Positions 33,194 through 41,545 are shown, numbered from the stretch's first letter. The stretch: 64,000 nucleotides of DNA from Acidobacteriaceae bacterium (GCA_903970395.1 CAJCIM010000171.1:1-64000); one strand, 5' to 3'. Program-made: numbers and translations. Notes: a model not told the origin generated them from the sequence alone.

Positions 33194-33532
33194 GCTTCCT
33201 CCTTAGCTGACGCACCTCCCGCTCAAATAGGCGGAGCACCTCTTCAAAGCTTACAAAGTCATAAGTAGATTCCTTACCCATGAAATGACGGTGATGCCGA
33301 CCGTGTGCATTGTCATAGCCGAGAACACGCCCGTGATCGGTCTGGCATACAGTGGGATCGATGTAGGCAAGACTGTAGCGTGAGACAACGCCATCGTTGT
33401 TGCGCCAGAACTCCTCTTTCAATAGGGGCGGGGTACGCTACCGCCCAGATAGTACTCGACGAGCAGATGTTCGGTCTTACGGGGTCGCTTGCCCACAGAT
33501 CCGACTGTATCAGAGAGGACATCCAGTGTCAT
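33183..33532 (-). pseudogene. Frameshifted TumE/DUF6516-type toxin gene
   Basis: The C-terminal part, read from 33422, is a clear TumE-family sequence (VSRYSLAYIDPTVC, GRVLGYDNAHGRHHRHFMGK, SFEEVLRLFEREV). The expected N-terminal part lies in another frame. ATG 33532 opens MTLDVLSDTVGSVGKRPRKT and continues EHLLVEYYLGGSVPRPY, then meets TGA at 33419-33421. The frames join at the C-rich stretch TACCCCGCCCC (33425-33435 region), where one missing base explains the break. Either the toxin is inactivated, or a -1 ribosomal slip makes it. The TTG at 33422 has no ribosome-binding site in place. Confidence 0.7.
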
Positions 33533-33566
33533 TTCTGGTTGAGGGCTGGGCGACTACACTGGAACG

Positions 33567-34601
33567 ATGGCACGGAAGACGAACATTGAGACCGTCGATG
33601 CGGAGGTCTGGCTGCGCGGGCTGCCCAAGGCGGAGTTGCATCTGCATCTTGAGGGGTCGATTACGGCTGAGACGCTGGTGGAGCTGTCGCGCAGGAATGA
33701 TGCGACGCCGCTGACGCTGGAGCAGGCGAAGAAGGTCTACAGCTACACGGACTTTCCCAGCTTTCTGATGAGCTTCAAGGCGGTAACCGAGCGGCTGCAC
33801 TCACCTGAGGACTACGAGACGATTACGTACAACATGCTGCGCGACCTGGCTGTGCAGGGGGTGCGCCATGCCGAGGTGTATATCTCGGTGGGCATTCTGT
33901 ATTACTTCAAGCGGCTGGATGTGGATGCGGTGATCGCGGCGATTGAACGCGGACGCGCCCGCGGCGAGCGGGAGTTCGGCGTGTCGCTGCTGTGGATCAT
34001 CGATGCGGTGCGGCACTTTGGATTGGAGGAGTGCGCGCGGGTGTTCACCAAGGCCGCGGAGCTGAAGGACAAGTATCCGAGCGTGATTGGCGTTGGGATT
34101 GGCGGGGATGAGGCGCGGGGGCCGGCGCAGGAGTTTCGTGAGCTGTACGCGGAGGCGAAGGCGGCGGGGTTGCGGCTGACGTGTCATGCGGGCGAGTCTA
34201 CCGGGCCGCAGAGCGTTTGGGCGGCGGTGAATATTGGGGCGGAGCGGATTGGTCATGCGCTGACCGCGGCGCAGGACGAAGACCTGGTGGGTGTGCTGGT
34301 TGAACGGCAGATTCCGCTGGAGCTGAATGTGACCAGCAACCTGCGCACAGGGTGTTGTGTCGCGCTGGAGAAGCATCCGGTAAAGCGGTACTTCGAGGAG
34401 GGGTTGATGGTGACACTGAACTCCGACGACCCGCCGTTCTTTGGAGCGAACCTTCTGGATGAGTACCTATTGGTACATAAGATGTTTGAGTTCTCGTTGG
34501 AGCAGATGCGGGAGTTGGCGGCGAACTCGGTGGAGGCCAGCTTTCTGGCTCCGGAGAAGAAGTTGGCGCTGCTGGGTGAGGTGGAGCGGTATGGGTACTA
34601 G
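33567..34601 (+). CDS. Adenosine deaminase family metallo-hydrolase
   Basis: Cytosolic zinc-dependent amidohydrolase of 344 residues that deaminates adenosine or a related purine nucleoside. The metal site begins with PKAELHLHLEGS (about residues 20-31). CHAGE supplies the next His and the catalytic Glu, RIGHALTA a further His, and NSDDP the late Asp pair. Family members include adenosine deaminase, adenine deaminase and aminodeoxyfutalosine deaminase of menaquinone synthesis; sequence alone does not decide between them. No Shine-Dalgarno precedes ATG 33567, but TACACT ends 6 nt upstream. It is divergent from the TumE-type gene. Confidence 0.88.
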   Translation: MARKTNIETVDAEVWLRGLPKAELHLHLEGSITAETLVELSRRNDATPLTLEQAKKVYSYTDFPSFLMSFKAVTERLHSPEDYETITYNMLRDLAVQGVRHAEVYISVGILYYFKRLDVDAVIAAIERGRARGEREFGVSLLWIIDAVRHFGLEECARVFTKAAELKDKYPSVIGVGIGGDEARGPAQEFRELYAEAKAAGLRLTCHAGESTGPQSVWAAVNIGAERIGHALTAAQDEDLVGVLVERQIPLELNVTSNLRTGCCVALEKHPVKRYFEEGLMVTLNSDDPPFFGANLLDEYLLVHKMFEFSLEQMRELAANSVEASFLAPEKKLALLGEVERYGY

Positions 34602-34656
34602 CGGGATTCTCCGGGATGTAGAGGGGATTCAAGCAAACTGCAGGTCTCTCCACTGC

Positions 34657-34679
34657 GCAGGACGATAAAACTGTCCTGC
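34657..34679. terminator. Possible terminator hairpin
   Basis: GCAGGAC (34657-34663) and GTCCTGC (34673-34679) form a 7-bp stem between the deaminase gene and a convergent secreted-protein gene. The surrounding text (TTCGGTCGAGATGAC) looks like a dispersed intergenic repeat. Confidence 0.4.
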
Positions 34680-34736
34680 TTCGGTCGAGATGACAACGCT
34701 GTTGCTTGTAGAGGCTTGTAGAAAAAACGCTAGCCG

Positions 34737-35279
34737 CTACTTGCCGGGTGGGGCGGGGACCATGACGGCGCCGGGGTCGACTTTGGGGATGCCGAAGTGG
34801 CCGGAGAGATGGACGAGATCCAGAGGGCGCAGTGAGCCGGTGACGTCAATGACGGACATCTGGCGCGGGGTGCGCAGCAGGACGACGATGCTGTCGATCT
34901 GGGTGCCGTTATTGTGCAGCCAGAGGTCGGCCAAGGTGCCGTGGGGCATGGCGGCGTCGCGGGCGTCGACGTGCTGCTCGACGAGGTGTTTATAGCCGGC
35001 GGCTCCGTAAGCGGCGTTGAGCGCGGCCATGGTCTCGGGGACGTAGAACGCTGGCTGCGGGTAGTGGTAGTTCTCCACGGTGATGCTGTTGAGCGCGTTG
35101 TTCTGGATGCCCATGAGGCCGTCTGCGGCCTGGAGCATGTCACGGTCGAAGGTGAAGGCGGTGTGCGTGGCCTGCTGCGAGACGAGAGACTGCAGCATCT
35201 CTGGCACGCCGGGGGGCTGCTGGGCTACGGCTGCCGGCATGGCCAGCGCCAAAAGAGCATAGGTGAGGGGGAACTTCAT
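34737..35279 (-). CDS. Exported protein of unknown function
   Basis: A 180-residue protein with a signal peptide (about 1-19, MKFPLTYALLALAMPAAVAQ). The mature region has phrases such as TFDRDMLQAADGLMGIQNNA, then MAALNAAYGAAGYKHLV and VTGSLRPLDLVHLSGHFGIP. The latter half looks like a small alpha/beta domain. I do not recognise a family. ATG 35279 is chosen because GAGG lies about 9 nt upstream and a signal peptide follows. The frame is open to 35345. It ends with a Pro-rich tail. Confidence 0.78.
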   Translation of the reverse strand: MKFPLTYALLALAMPAAVAQQPPGVPEMLQSLVSQQATHTAFTFDRDMLQAADGLMGIQNNALNSITVENYHYPQPAFYVPETMAALNAAYGAAGYKHLVEQHVDARDAAMPHGTLADLWLHNNGTQIDSIVVLLRTPRQMSVIDVTGSLRPLDLVHLSGHFGIPKVDPGAVMVPAPPGK

Positions 35280-35347
35280 GGCAAAGCCTCGCTGGTGAGT
35301 AAGGACGGGCATGGCGGGGAAAAGTTGCGGTCGGTTGAAAGGCAAGG

Positions 35348-35433
35348 ACTTTCACGCAGAGTACGCGAAGGTTAAGGGCAAGTTGCGCAATGTAGAACAG
35401 GCAACGACAAAGACAGACGCAGATTCCCTGCGG
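35348..35433 (+). repeat. Dispersed intergenic repeat, copy 1
   Basis: ACTTTCACGCAGAG, then ACGCGAAGG and ACAGGCAACGACAAAG, then TTCCCTGC, in the same order and spacing as at 60829-60917. It lies upstream of the exported-protein gene. Confidence 0.65.
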
Positions 35434-35462
35434 GAATGACAAACGAAAAAGCAAGAGCGAAA

Positions 35463-35487
35463 GCCCGCAACTGTTACAGTTGCGGGC
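35463..35487. terminator. Perfect hairpin terminator
   Basis: GCCCGCAACTG (35463-35473), loop TTA, CAGTTGCGGGC (35477-35487), flanked by AAA and TTT so it works on either strand. It lies 26 bp beyond the end of the VWFA gene and probably terminates it. Confidence 0.85.
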
Positions 35488-35512
35488 TTTGCTTGCGTTT
35501 CGAGGTTTGTGA

Positions 35513-36529
35513 CTACTGCGGTGGTTTGGGGGCGAAGTAGCCCTTCTTAGCGCGGACGGAGTAGCGCGGATCCAGGCACTGCAGGTAGATGGTGCGGAAG
35601 CTGCCGTCCTGCTTGAAGTTGGCGGGGATGTAGACGAGCGAGTATTGGCTGCGGAGCTCGACTTCGATGTTGTGGAAGCCGACAGCGACGTCGTCGATGC
35701 GGGTGGGGAAGAACGCCTGGCCGCCGGTGGCGTCGGCGACCTGCTGCAGGACGTCGTCGCCCTTGTCTTTGCTTGGGCCGGTGTTGGTGGAGATGGTGTA
35801 GACGATGGTCTCGGCGCGCTGGCACATCTTGATGGCGTCGGTTTCGGTGGCGCGGGAGTAGTCGTCGTCGCCGTCGGAGACGAGGACGAGGGCCTTGCGT
35901 ACGGAGATGTCCTGGCGCAGGGTGAGCATCTGGTCGCGGCAGGTTTTGTAGAGCGAATCGAAGAGCGCGGTGCCACCGCCGGGCCGCAGACGCCGGATGC
36001 CGGTGTCGAGCAGGTCGATGCGGTTGGTGAAGTCCTGGCTGATGTCGGTCTGGACGTCGAAGCCTTCGACGAAGGCGCGGTCGGCGGGGTGCAGGACCTG
36101 GAGGAGGAAGTCGGTGGCGGCCTGCTGCTCAAACTGGAAGCGCTGGCGGATGGAGCTGGAGGTGTCCATCATGATACCGACGCGGAGAGGCAGGTTGGTC
36201 TGCTGGCGGAACTGCACGACGCGCTCGGGCGGACGGCCGTCGTCGAGCAGGCCGAAGTTCTGCTGCTGCAGGCCAGTAACGAAGCCGCCGTGCTTGTCGG
36301 TGACGGTGAAGATGAGATCGACTTCGCGCGAGTAGACGGTGAGGCCGGGGACGGCCTGCAGGTCCTGGTCGGACTGTTTGGTCTGGGCGTTTGCCTGATT
36401 CGCTTGATCTGTAGCGGGTTGCAGCGCGGGGGCCGTGAGTTGCTGGGGCGCCTGGCTGAACGCCAGAGACGCGGTGAGAGTGCTGAGGAGGGCGACGGTG
36501 GCCCACCGCGCAGTGGTGCAAATCTTCAT
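35513..36529 (-). CDS. Exported acidobacterial-type VWFA domain protein
   Basis: Exported protein of 338 residues with a von Willebrand factor A domain of the acidobacterial VWFA-related type. Signal peptide about 1-26 (ATVALLSTLTASLAFSQ), a Gln/Asn-rich linker, a beta-rich lead-in (DLIFTVTDKHGGFVTGLQQQ), then the VWFA domain from about residue 110. The MIDAS motif is MMDTSSSIRQ, with a later GGTALFDSLY and SDGDDDYSRA. Ends YSVRAKKGYFAPKPPQ, typical of the family. ATG 36529 is chosen over GTG 36535 because TACGAT (36541-36536, minus strand) ends 6 nt before it, again a leaderless pattern. Ligand unknown. Confidence 0.88.
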   Translation of the reverse strand: MKICTTARWATVALLSTLTASLAFSQAPQQLTAPALQPATDQANQANAQTKQSDQDLQAVPGLTVYSREVDLIFTVTDKHGGFVTGLQQQNFGLLDDGRPPERVVQFRQQTNLPLRVGIMMDTSSSIRQRFQFEQQAATDFLLQVLHPADRAFVEGFDVQTDISQDFTNRIDLLDTGIRRLRPGGGTALFDSLYKTCRDQMLTLRQDISVRKALVLVSDGDDDYSRATETDAIKMCQRAETIVYTISTNTGPSKDKGDDVLQQVADATGGQAFFPTRIDDVAVGFHNIEVELRSQYSLVYIPANFKQDGSFRTIYLQCLDPRYSVRAKKGYFAPKPPQ

Positions 36530-36555
36530 CCTCACATCGTATCAAGTTGCGCGCT

Positions 36556-37917
36556 CTACTGGCCGCGCAACTGGGCGAGGAAGCTGGTGAGGTCGGCAGG
36601 AAGATCGCTGCGGAGGGCGAGATGCTTGCCGGTGCGCGGGTGGTCGAGCTCGAGCTCGGCGGCGTGGAGGAAGTTGCGTTCGAGTGAGAGCGGCTCGCGT
36701 TTGATGGCGGATTTGAGCGGCTGGATGTTGTGCGGGGCTCCGTAGAGGAAGTCGCCGACGACGGAGTGGCCCAGCGCCTGCATGTGGACGCGGATCTGGT
36801 GGGTGCGGCCGGTTTCGATGTGGACTTCGACGAGGGTGAAGGGGCCGTAGGGGGTGTCGAGGCGCTCCAGCACGCGGAAGTTGGAGACGGCGGTGCGTCC
36901 GCCGGCTCGCTTGGTGGTCATGCGGGTGCGGCGGACGAGGTCGCGGGCGATCGGGAGGCGGATGGTGCCTCCGTCCTCGGCGATATGGCCGTGGACTAGA
37001 GCTATGTAGACCTTGCGGAGGTCGCGCGAGGAGAACATCTCCGAGAGCTTGCGGTGCGTTGAGTCGTTTTTGGCGACGACGATGAGGCCGCTGGTCTGCT
37101 TGTCGAGGCGGTGGACGATACCGGGGCGGAGGTCTCCGCCGACCTGCGAGAGCTGGCTGAGGTGGAAGAGCAGAGCGTTAACGAGCGTGCCGCGGTTGTG
37201 CTCGGTGCTGCCGCTGCCGGCGTGGACCATCATGCCGGAGGGCTTGTCGATGACGGCGAGGTCGTCGTCTTCGTAGACGATGGAGAGCGGGATGTCCTCG
37301 GGTGTGGCGTTGAGCGGGGCGGGGCGTGGGTCGCCTTCGATCTCTATGATCTCGCCGCCCTTGAGCTTGAGGCTGGCCTTGGCGGGCTTGCCGTCGAGTG
37401 TGACCTGCGCGTTGTCGATGAGGAGGATCACGCGGGCGCGGCTGATGTCGGGAAGAGCTTTGGCGAGGTAGGCGTCGAGGCGCATACCTTTGGCGGCGTC
37501 GGCTGCGGTGAGCGTGCGGACGCCCTCTTCGTCGGCATCGAGGTCGTCGAGTACGGGGACCTCGGGACGCACGGCTTCGGCGAGGTTTGCGTAGGGATTG
37601 CCGTAGCGTGGCGCGTCGTGGGTTTCAGCGGCGACCTTGGAGCCAGTGGCGCCCTTGGTAGTGAACCAGTTGTTGGTCGCGATGCGCTCTTCGATGGTGA
37701 GCTCGGGTTCCATGAAGTCGGCGGTCTTGAGTAGCTCGTCTTCGGTGGCCTCGAAGGCCTGGTCGAAGTTGTCGGCAGCAGGGTCGACGCCGAAGTTGGC
37801 TTCGACGGCGGCCTTGCGGGCGGCTTCGTGTTCTTGTGCGAGCGTGCGCTGGGCGCGGTACTCGGCTTTGACGGAGCGGCGGCGTTGGCCCTTGGGGAGC
37901 ATGTTCTTGGAGGGCAT
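36556..37917 (-). CDS. rluD: RluA/RluD family 23S rRNA pseudouridine synthase
   Basis: Converts uridines to pseudouridine, probably in helix 69 of 23S rRNA if truly RluD. After a long N-terminal extension of about 140 residues, an S4 RNA-binding domain (MRLDAYLAKALPDISRARVI) lies at about 150-210. The catalytic domain follows, with GIVHRLDKQTSGLIVVAKND containing the catalytic Asp, and later HQIRVHMQALGHSVVGD. Length of 453 is long for the family (usually about 320) because of the acidic, non-conserved N-terminus. ATG 37917 overlaps the last base of the lgt stop codon, so translation is likely coupled. The specific RluD assignment is probable, not certain. Confidence 0.85.
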   Translation of the reverse strand: MPSKNMLPKGQRRRSVKAEYRAQRTLAQEHEAARKAAVEANFGVDPAADNFDQAFEATEDELLKTADFMEPELTIEERIATNNWFTTKGATGSKVAAETHDAPRYGNPYANLAEAVRPEVPVLDDLDADEEGVRTLTAADAAKGMRLDAYLAKALPDISRARVILLIDNAQVTLDGKPAKASLKLKGGEIIEIEGDPRPAPLNATPEDIPLSIVYEDDDLAVIDKPSGMMVHAGSGSTEHNRGTLVNALLFHLSQLSQVGGDLRPGIVHRLDKQTSGLIVVAKNDSTHRKLSEMFSSRDLRKVYIALVHGHIAEDGGTIRLPIARDLVRRTRMTTKRAGGRTAVSNFRVLERLDTPYGPFTLVEVHIETGRTHQIRVHMQALGHSVVGDFLYGAPHNIQPLKSAIKREPLSLERNFLHAAELELDHPRTGKHLALRSDLPADLTSFLAQLRGQ

Positions 37918-38732
37918 CAGGCGTGCTCCTTGGCGGTTGGTTCCGCGAGGGTGTTGGTGAGGCTGGTGGTGCGTGTGTGTGTTGGGAGCATGGTGATGAG
38001 AAGAATGCAGCCGATGGCTACACAGCCGATGGCGATCCATTGGCCGGGATCGAAGAGCGCGTTGCCGTTTGTGTCGGCGGGCTGTGCGAGCATGTCGAGC
38101 AGGAAGAAGGCGATGCCACCGAAGAGCAGGGCGCGCGCAGAGACGAGGCCGGTTGAGTGTGGGCGCTTGAGCAGTCGATAGGCGTCGAGGCCGATGAGGG
38201 TAGCGGCGAGGAGCAGGTAAATCTGCACGGGATGCACGCGGCCAAGGATGGTGTCGCCGGGTGTGAGGACTCCCCAGGGGAGCGAGGTGGGCATACCGGC
38301 GTCGGTGCCTTCGAGGAAGTGTGCGAGGCAGAGCACGGCGGAGAGCACTGCGGCGGGCGGCGTCCATGCGTCGAGCGTGGCGAGCAGTGGCAGCTTGACG
38401 ATGCGGAGGTAGACGAGCGTGGCGACTGCCGTGAGCGCGATGCCGGTGTAGGTGAGTGACGGCAGACTGATGACCAGCAGCGGGTAGTGCAGGAAGGCGC
38501 TGGGGTCCTGCGCGATGAGGAGCACCCGCGAGAGTATGAAGGCGGCTACGACGATGAAGATGCCGGCGTCCCAGAGTTTTTGCGGCGCGACGTTCGCAGG
38601 CCGCGCGGTGTACTGGCTGAGCCAGATAGCTGCGATGAGTCCCACGGCGGCGATGAAGCCGAAGACCGAGACGCGGATGTGGCCGACGTGGACGATGCCG
38701 GGCATCAGCCAGTTTGTGAGTAAAAATTGCAT
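37917..38732 (-). CDS. Lgt-like prolipoprotein diacylglyceryl transferase family protein (atypical)
   Basis: Integral membrane protein of 271 residues with about seven membrane segments, matching Lgt topology. It has the family phrases GMPTSLPWGV and HPVQIYLLL. However, the region where canonical Lgt has R-x-GN and an N-x-E motif reads CLAHFLEGTDAGMPT, lacking that Arg and Asn. It may therefore be a divergent Lgt-like enzyme rather than the housekeeping transferase. ATG 38732 is chosen from topology; the frame is open to 38831. Its stop overlaps the start of the pseudouridine synthase, placing both in one operon. Confidence 0.75.
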   Translation of the reverse strand: MQFLLTNWLMPGIVHVGHIRVSVFGFIAAVGLIAAIWLSQYTARPANVAPQKLWDAGIFIVVAAFILSRVLLIAQDPSAFLHYPLLVISLPSLTYTGIALTAVATLVYLRIVKLPLLATLDAWTPPAAVLSAVLCLAHFLEGTDAGMPTSLPWGVLTPGDTILGRVHPVQIYLLLAATLIGLDAYRLLKRPHSTGLVSARALLFGGIAFFLLDMLAQPADTNGNALFDPGQWIAIGCVAIGCILLITMLPTHTRTTSLTNTLAEPTAKEHA

Positions 38733-38776
38733 CCTTACTTGAGGATACGCTGCAAAGCAGCCATTCCCGCCAGGAC

Positions 38777-39061
38777 TTACTTCGAACGCGCTAGCCCACC
38801 CACCCAGCGCCAGTCCCGATATCGCACCCACGCGAACAGCGTATAAAGCAGCCCTGTCCCAAGGGAAAAGACAAATCCTACGCTCGCTTCCAACCGCTGA
38901 ACCAAACCAGGCAGAACGAGAGCGGACCAGATCATCGTTGCCGCAAGAACACCGCAGACAAAGGCGATACCTGTTGCCATCAGGAACTGTCGTAGACGCT
39001 TCGGTTGCGAGTACGCCCGGCGTTTTGCCAGTTCGCGTTCCGCTTGCAGTTTGTCCAGCAT
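38777..39061 (-). CDS. Small membrane protein of unknown function
   Basis: A 94-residue protein with a charged N-terminus (LQAERELAKRRAYSQPKRLR) and two predicted membrane helices (FLMATGIAFVCGVLAATMIW and VGFVFSLGTGLLYTLFAWV). It ends with a short basic tail. I do not recognise a family. CGGAG lies about 8 nt before ATG 39061. It is preceded on the same strand by the 6S RNA candidate and followed by lgt, 44 bp away. Confidence 0.7.
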   Translation of the reverse strand: MLDKLQAERELAKRRAYSQPKRLRQFLMATGIAFVCGVLAATMIWSALVLPGLVQRLEASVGFVFSLGTGLLYTLFAWVRYRDWRWVGGLARSK

Positions 39062-39094
39062 CGGTCGCTCCGGAAGTTGAAGAAGACCGACCCG

Positions 39095-39262
39095 CTGGGC
39101 CGTGAGGAGAGGCGCAGGTGAACCCGCTAATAAGCGGTGGGCCCTAGCCGTGGCTCTTTAGGCTTTCCGAACTGGCGGACATAGCACACCGAGCCATTTA
39201 TACGAGCCAGGACCCTGTTCAAAGAGTATTGGTTCAACCTGCGTGGTTCGCCCCACCTGCTT
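39095..39262 (-). ncRNA. ssrS: 6S RNA candidate
   Basis: Non-coding region between the thioredoxin gene and a small membrane protein. On the minus strand it forms nested closing helices: GTGGGG (39256-39251) with CCTCAC, and CGCAGGTTGAACC with GGGTTCACCTGCG, ending near 39102. The 3' half reads GTCCG, TTCGGAAAGCCTAAAGAGCC, GGGCCCACC and GGGTTCA. This parallels the order in E. coli 6S RNA (GTCCGTCCGAGAAGCCT, TTCACC, GGGTTCA). Its closeness to zapA, also the neighbour of ssrS in Gammaproteobacteria, supports the call. 6S RNA binds the housekeeping RNA polymerase holoenzyme. Ends are approximate. Confidence 0.55.
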
Positions 39263-39288
39263 TGCAGGCCGGTCGTCTGAATTGCATG

Positions 39289-40401
39289 CTAACGGGAAGC
39301 TTGCGCGAGTGCAACTTGACCGGCGGTTGGAGTTGTGGCCTGTGAGGTCGAGGAGATGTTGGCCGGTGGCGTTTGCGCGGCGCGGGCCTTGGCGATCAGC
39401 TTCTTCAGCTTGCCTTCCACGTCAGAGCCTTCGCCGAGCATCTCTGCCGTCAGCACGCCGTCGGAGTCGATGGTGAAGTAGTGCGGAATGGCATTGATGC
39501 CAAACTCGTCGGAGAGTTTGTGGTCGGCGTCGCGATACTGGACCCAGGTCATCTCGTTCTTCTGGATGAAAGCCTTCCATTTTGCGTCGTCAGAGTCCCA
39601 GCTGACGCTGATGATGACCAGAGGATCGTTGGCGAACTCCTTCGCGATCTTTTTCATGTGCGGCAGCTCTTCGTTGCAGGGGCCGCACCATGTGGCCCAG
39701 AAGTCGATCAACACCACGCGGCCACCCATCGCGTCCAGGTTGAACTTCTTGCCATCCAGAGCGGTGACCTCGAAGGTGGGTGCCATCTTGTGCAGAGCCA
39801 GCTCTGGGTTTTCGGCGAAGTGTTCGGCGCGCAGACGGCTGGGGTTCTTAGGGCTGCAATACTTCAGGCACTCGCGAAAGTCCGCACTGGCCTCGTCCAT
39901 CCTGCCCATCTGCGCGAGCACCTTTCCGTCGAAAAAGTAGGCGGATGCATTCTTTGGATATGTAGTGATGGCCTGTTGAAAGGTGGCATGTACTGCATCC
40001 AGCTGCTCAGGCTTGGGCTTCTTTCCGGCTTTGGCAAGAAGAGCCTGCGCCAGCTCGGTCTGGTCCACCGACTTTGCGGCTGCGTCGGTGTCGAGCGCGA
40101 GGAGCGCGTTGGCCGTTGCGATGGCATCCTTGTCCTCGCCCTGCCACATCTGCATGTCGTAGATGCCCTCAAGGCACTCGGTGCACTGGCCGCCGGCGAT
40201 CTTGTTCGCCTTCTTGTAGGCGTCTTCAGCGAAGCCAGCGCGCTTCTGCTTTTCGAACTGCTTCGCTTCCTTTATTGAGTCGGCGAATTTGGGGTCGCTG
40301 CGCCAAGCTGGCGTTGGTGCGGGGCTAGATGCCTGGCCGAAGGCGAGTACGGACGTGGCGACGAGGGAGAGTGTGCACAGAAGACGGGTGCTTGAGCCCA
40401 T
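39289..40401 (-). CDS. Exported TlpA/ResA-type thioredoxin with N-terminal TPR-like region
   Basis: Exported thiol-disulfide oxidoreductase of 370 residues. Signal peptide about 1-22 (LLCTLSLVATSVLAFGQ). Residues about 35-195 form helical TPR-like units (FDGKVLAQMGRMDEASADFR). The C-terminal thioredoxin domain from about 215 carries the redox site WATWCGPCNEELPHMKK, a cis-Pro in INAIPHYF, and the TlpA/AhpC-TSA lead-in FEVTALDGKKFNLDAMGGRV. Two cysteines in CTECLEG lie in the TPR part. Partner unknown. ATG 40401 is chosen because GGAG lies 8 nt upstream and a signal peptide follows. Confidence 0.88.
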   Translation of the reverse strand: MGSSTRLLCTLSLVATSVLAFGQASSPAPTPAWRSDPKFADSIKEAKQFEKQKRAGFAEDAYKKANKIAGGQCTECLEGIYDMQMWQGEDKDAIATANALLALDTDAAAKSVDQTELAQALLAKAGKKPKPEQLDAVHATFQQAITTYPKNASAYFFDGKVLAQMGRMDEASADFRECLKYCSPKNPSRLRAEHFAENPELALHKMAPTFEVTALDGKKFNLDAMGGRVVLIDFWATWCGPCNEELPHMKKIAKEFANDPLVIISVSWDSDDAKWKAFIQKNEMTWVQYRDADHKLSDEFGINAIPHYFTIDSDGVLTAEMLGEGSDVEGKLKKLIAKARAAQTPPANISSTSQATTPTAGQVALAQASR

Positions 40402-40679
40402 GGGAACTGCTCCGAAGAGAATGGTTGTCGTAATCTTCGGATGCCAGAGCAGAGTTGGCAAGTGAAAACTCTGTGGCAGGCGTCAGATGGCCTTGCGAGA
40501 GGCGAGGGCTCGTCAGGCAGGGTCATCAGCGAGCCGGTGATCAGGAAGGGTCGCGTGTTTCTCCATCGCACGGCTGAGGTCGGGAATGAAACGTACCTTG
40601 CAGTGTTTACTCCCAGAACGTCTCTTGACGAGAGTTCAGGGTTTTCGCTTGATCCCAATCGAGACTAAGGGTACCTGCT

Positions 40680-41081
40680 CTAGCCGGCTTTGCGGGTGTC
40701 GAGGACTTCGTCGAGCATGTCCAGGAGCGAGCCGGTGCGTGTCTGCACGGAGGCGTGGACGGACGAGGTGGCGTGGTTCATGGTCGCGGCCAGCCTGTCG
40801 TGGCGGGCCTGTGTGGAGATCATCTCGTCGGCGATGTTGAGTGCGGCGAGCACGGCTACGCGAAGCGAATCTACGGTAGCGCCGTGGGCGGAGATGGCGC
40901 GCATGCGCGCGTCGACGAGTGCGGCCAGGCGCTGAATGTATGCGGGATCCGTGCCGGAGAGTTGGTAGACCTGGTCGTAGATTTCGACGACTACGGCACC
41001 GGAGTCGCGTGCAGCCAGCTCGGCGCGCGAGCGTTCGGCGGCGGTTGGCTGCGGTGCTTCGGATTGTTGCTTCTTTACCAA
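40680..41081 (-). CDS. zapA: Cell division protein ZapA
   Basis: ZapA binds and bundles FtsZ filaments at the division ring. The family core appears at about residues 30-100: VEIYDQVYQLSGTDPAYIQR, then LAALVDARMRAIS, DSLRVAVLAALNIADEMI, followed by helical coiled-coil. Length of 133 residues is slightly longer than typical because of N- and C-terminal tails. AGGAG precedes the start at 41081 (TTG). It lies 71 bp after a coiled-coil protein gene on the same strand, downstream of pheT, an arrangement seen for zapA in many bacteria. Confidence 0.85.
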   Translation of the reverse strand: MVKKQQSEAPQPTAAERSRAELAARDSGAVVVEIYDQVYQLSGTDPAYIQRLAALVDARMRAISAHGATVDSLRVAVLAALNIADEMISTQARHDRLAATMNHATSSVHASVQTRTGSLLDMLDEVLDTRKAG

Positions 41082-41152
41082 GGGTGCTCCTGCTACGGTG
41101 CCGCTGCTTCGTTGGATGCGTATTCGGCGGTTTGGTGAGTTGCGGTTGTTGA

Positions 41153-41545
41153 CTACAGAAGTTCGTCGAGCGAGGAGAGCATCTTCTCCACGCGCAGGCG
41201 GGTGGCATCGCGTTCACGCTGCAGGGCTTCGAACTCCTGCTGACTGGCGTTGCCAGCGGCGGTGAGCTGGTCGCGCAGGGTGGCGATCTGGGAGTCTTTT
41301 GCGGCTACGGTTGCGGTGAGCTCGTCGAGCTTGGCGTGGGCCTCTGCGGTACGTGCTTCTGCGGTGGCTAGTTCGGCGCGGGCGGCTTTGGCTTCGGCCT
41401 CGAAGGCAGCGCGCGAGGCACGCTCCATCTTGATCAGCTCAACGGTCTGCAGAACCCGCTGTTCCAGTGCCTGGAACTCATCGAGGTTCACGGTGGGGCT
41501 TGCGTTGGCGTTCTCGTTGGGGATCGCTGTGGCTGCTGCGGACAT
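41153..41545 (-). CDS. Coiled-coil protein, probable ZapB-like partner of ZapA
   Basis: A 130-residue protein that is almost wholly a long coiled coil (ALEQRVLQTVELIKMERASR, then AAFEAEAKAARAELATAEAR, and LRDQLTAAGNASQQEFEALQ). It ends LRVEKMLSSLDELL. Size, coiled coil and position directly before zapA suggest a ZapB-type division protein; sequence identity to ZapB cannot be judged by eye. ATG 41545 is chosen because GGAG lies 8 nt upstream. The frame continues to 41626 without coding character. A GAAATCTC/GAGATTTC inverted repeat (41604-41624) lies upstream. Confidence 0.65.
   Translation of the reverse strand: MSAAATAIPNENANASPTVNLDEFQALEQRVLQTVELIKMERASRAAFEAEAKAARAELATAEARTAEAHAKLDELTATVAAKDSQIATLRDQLTAAGNASQQEFEALQRERDATRLRVEKMLSSLDELL

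Noticed and set aside
37918-38367. Upstream extension of the pseudouridine synthase frame through lgt
   Set aside because: The extension overlaps lgt in another frame and has Arg/His-rich shadow composition; the ATG at 37917 in a stop-start overlap is far better.
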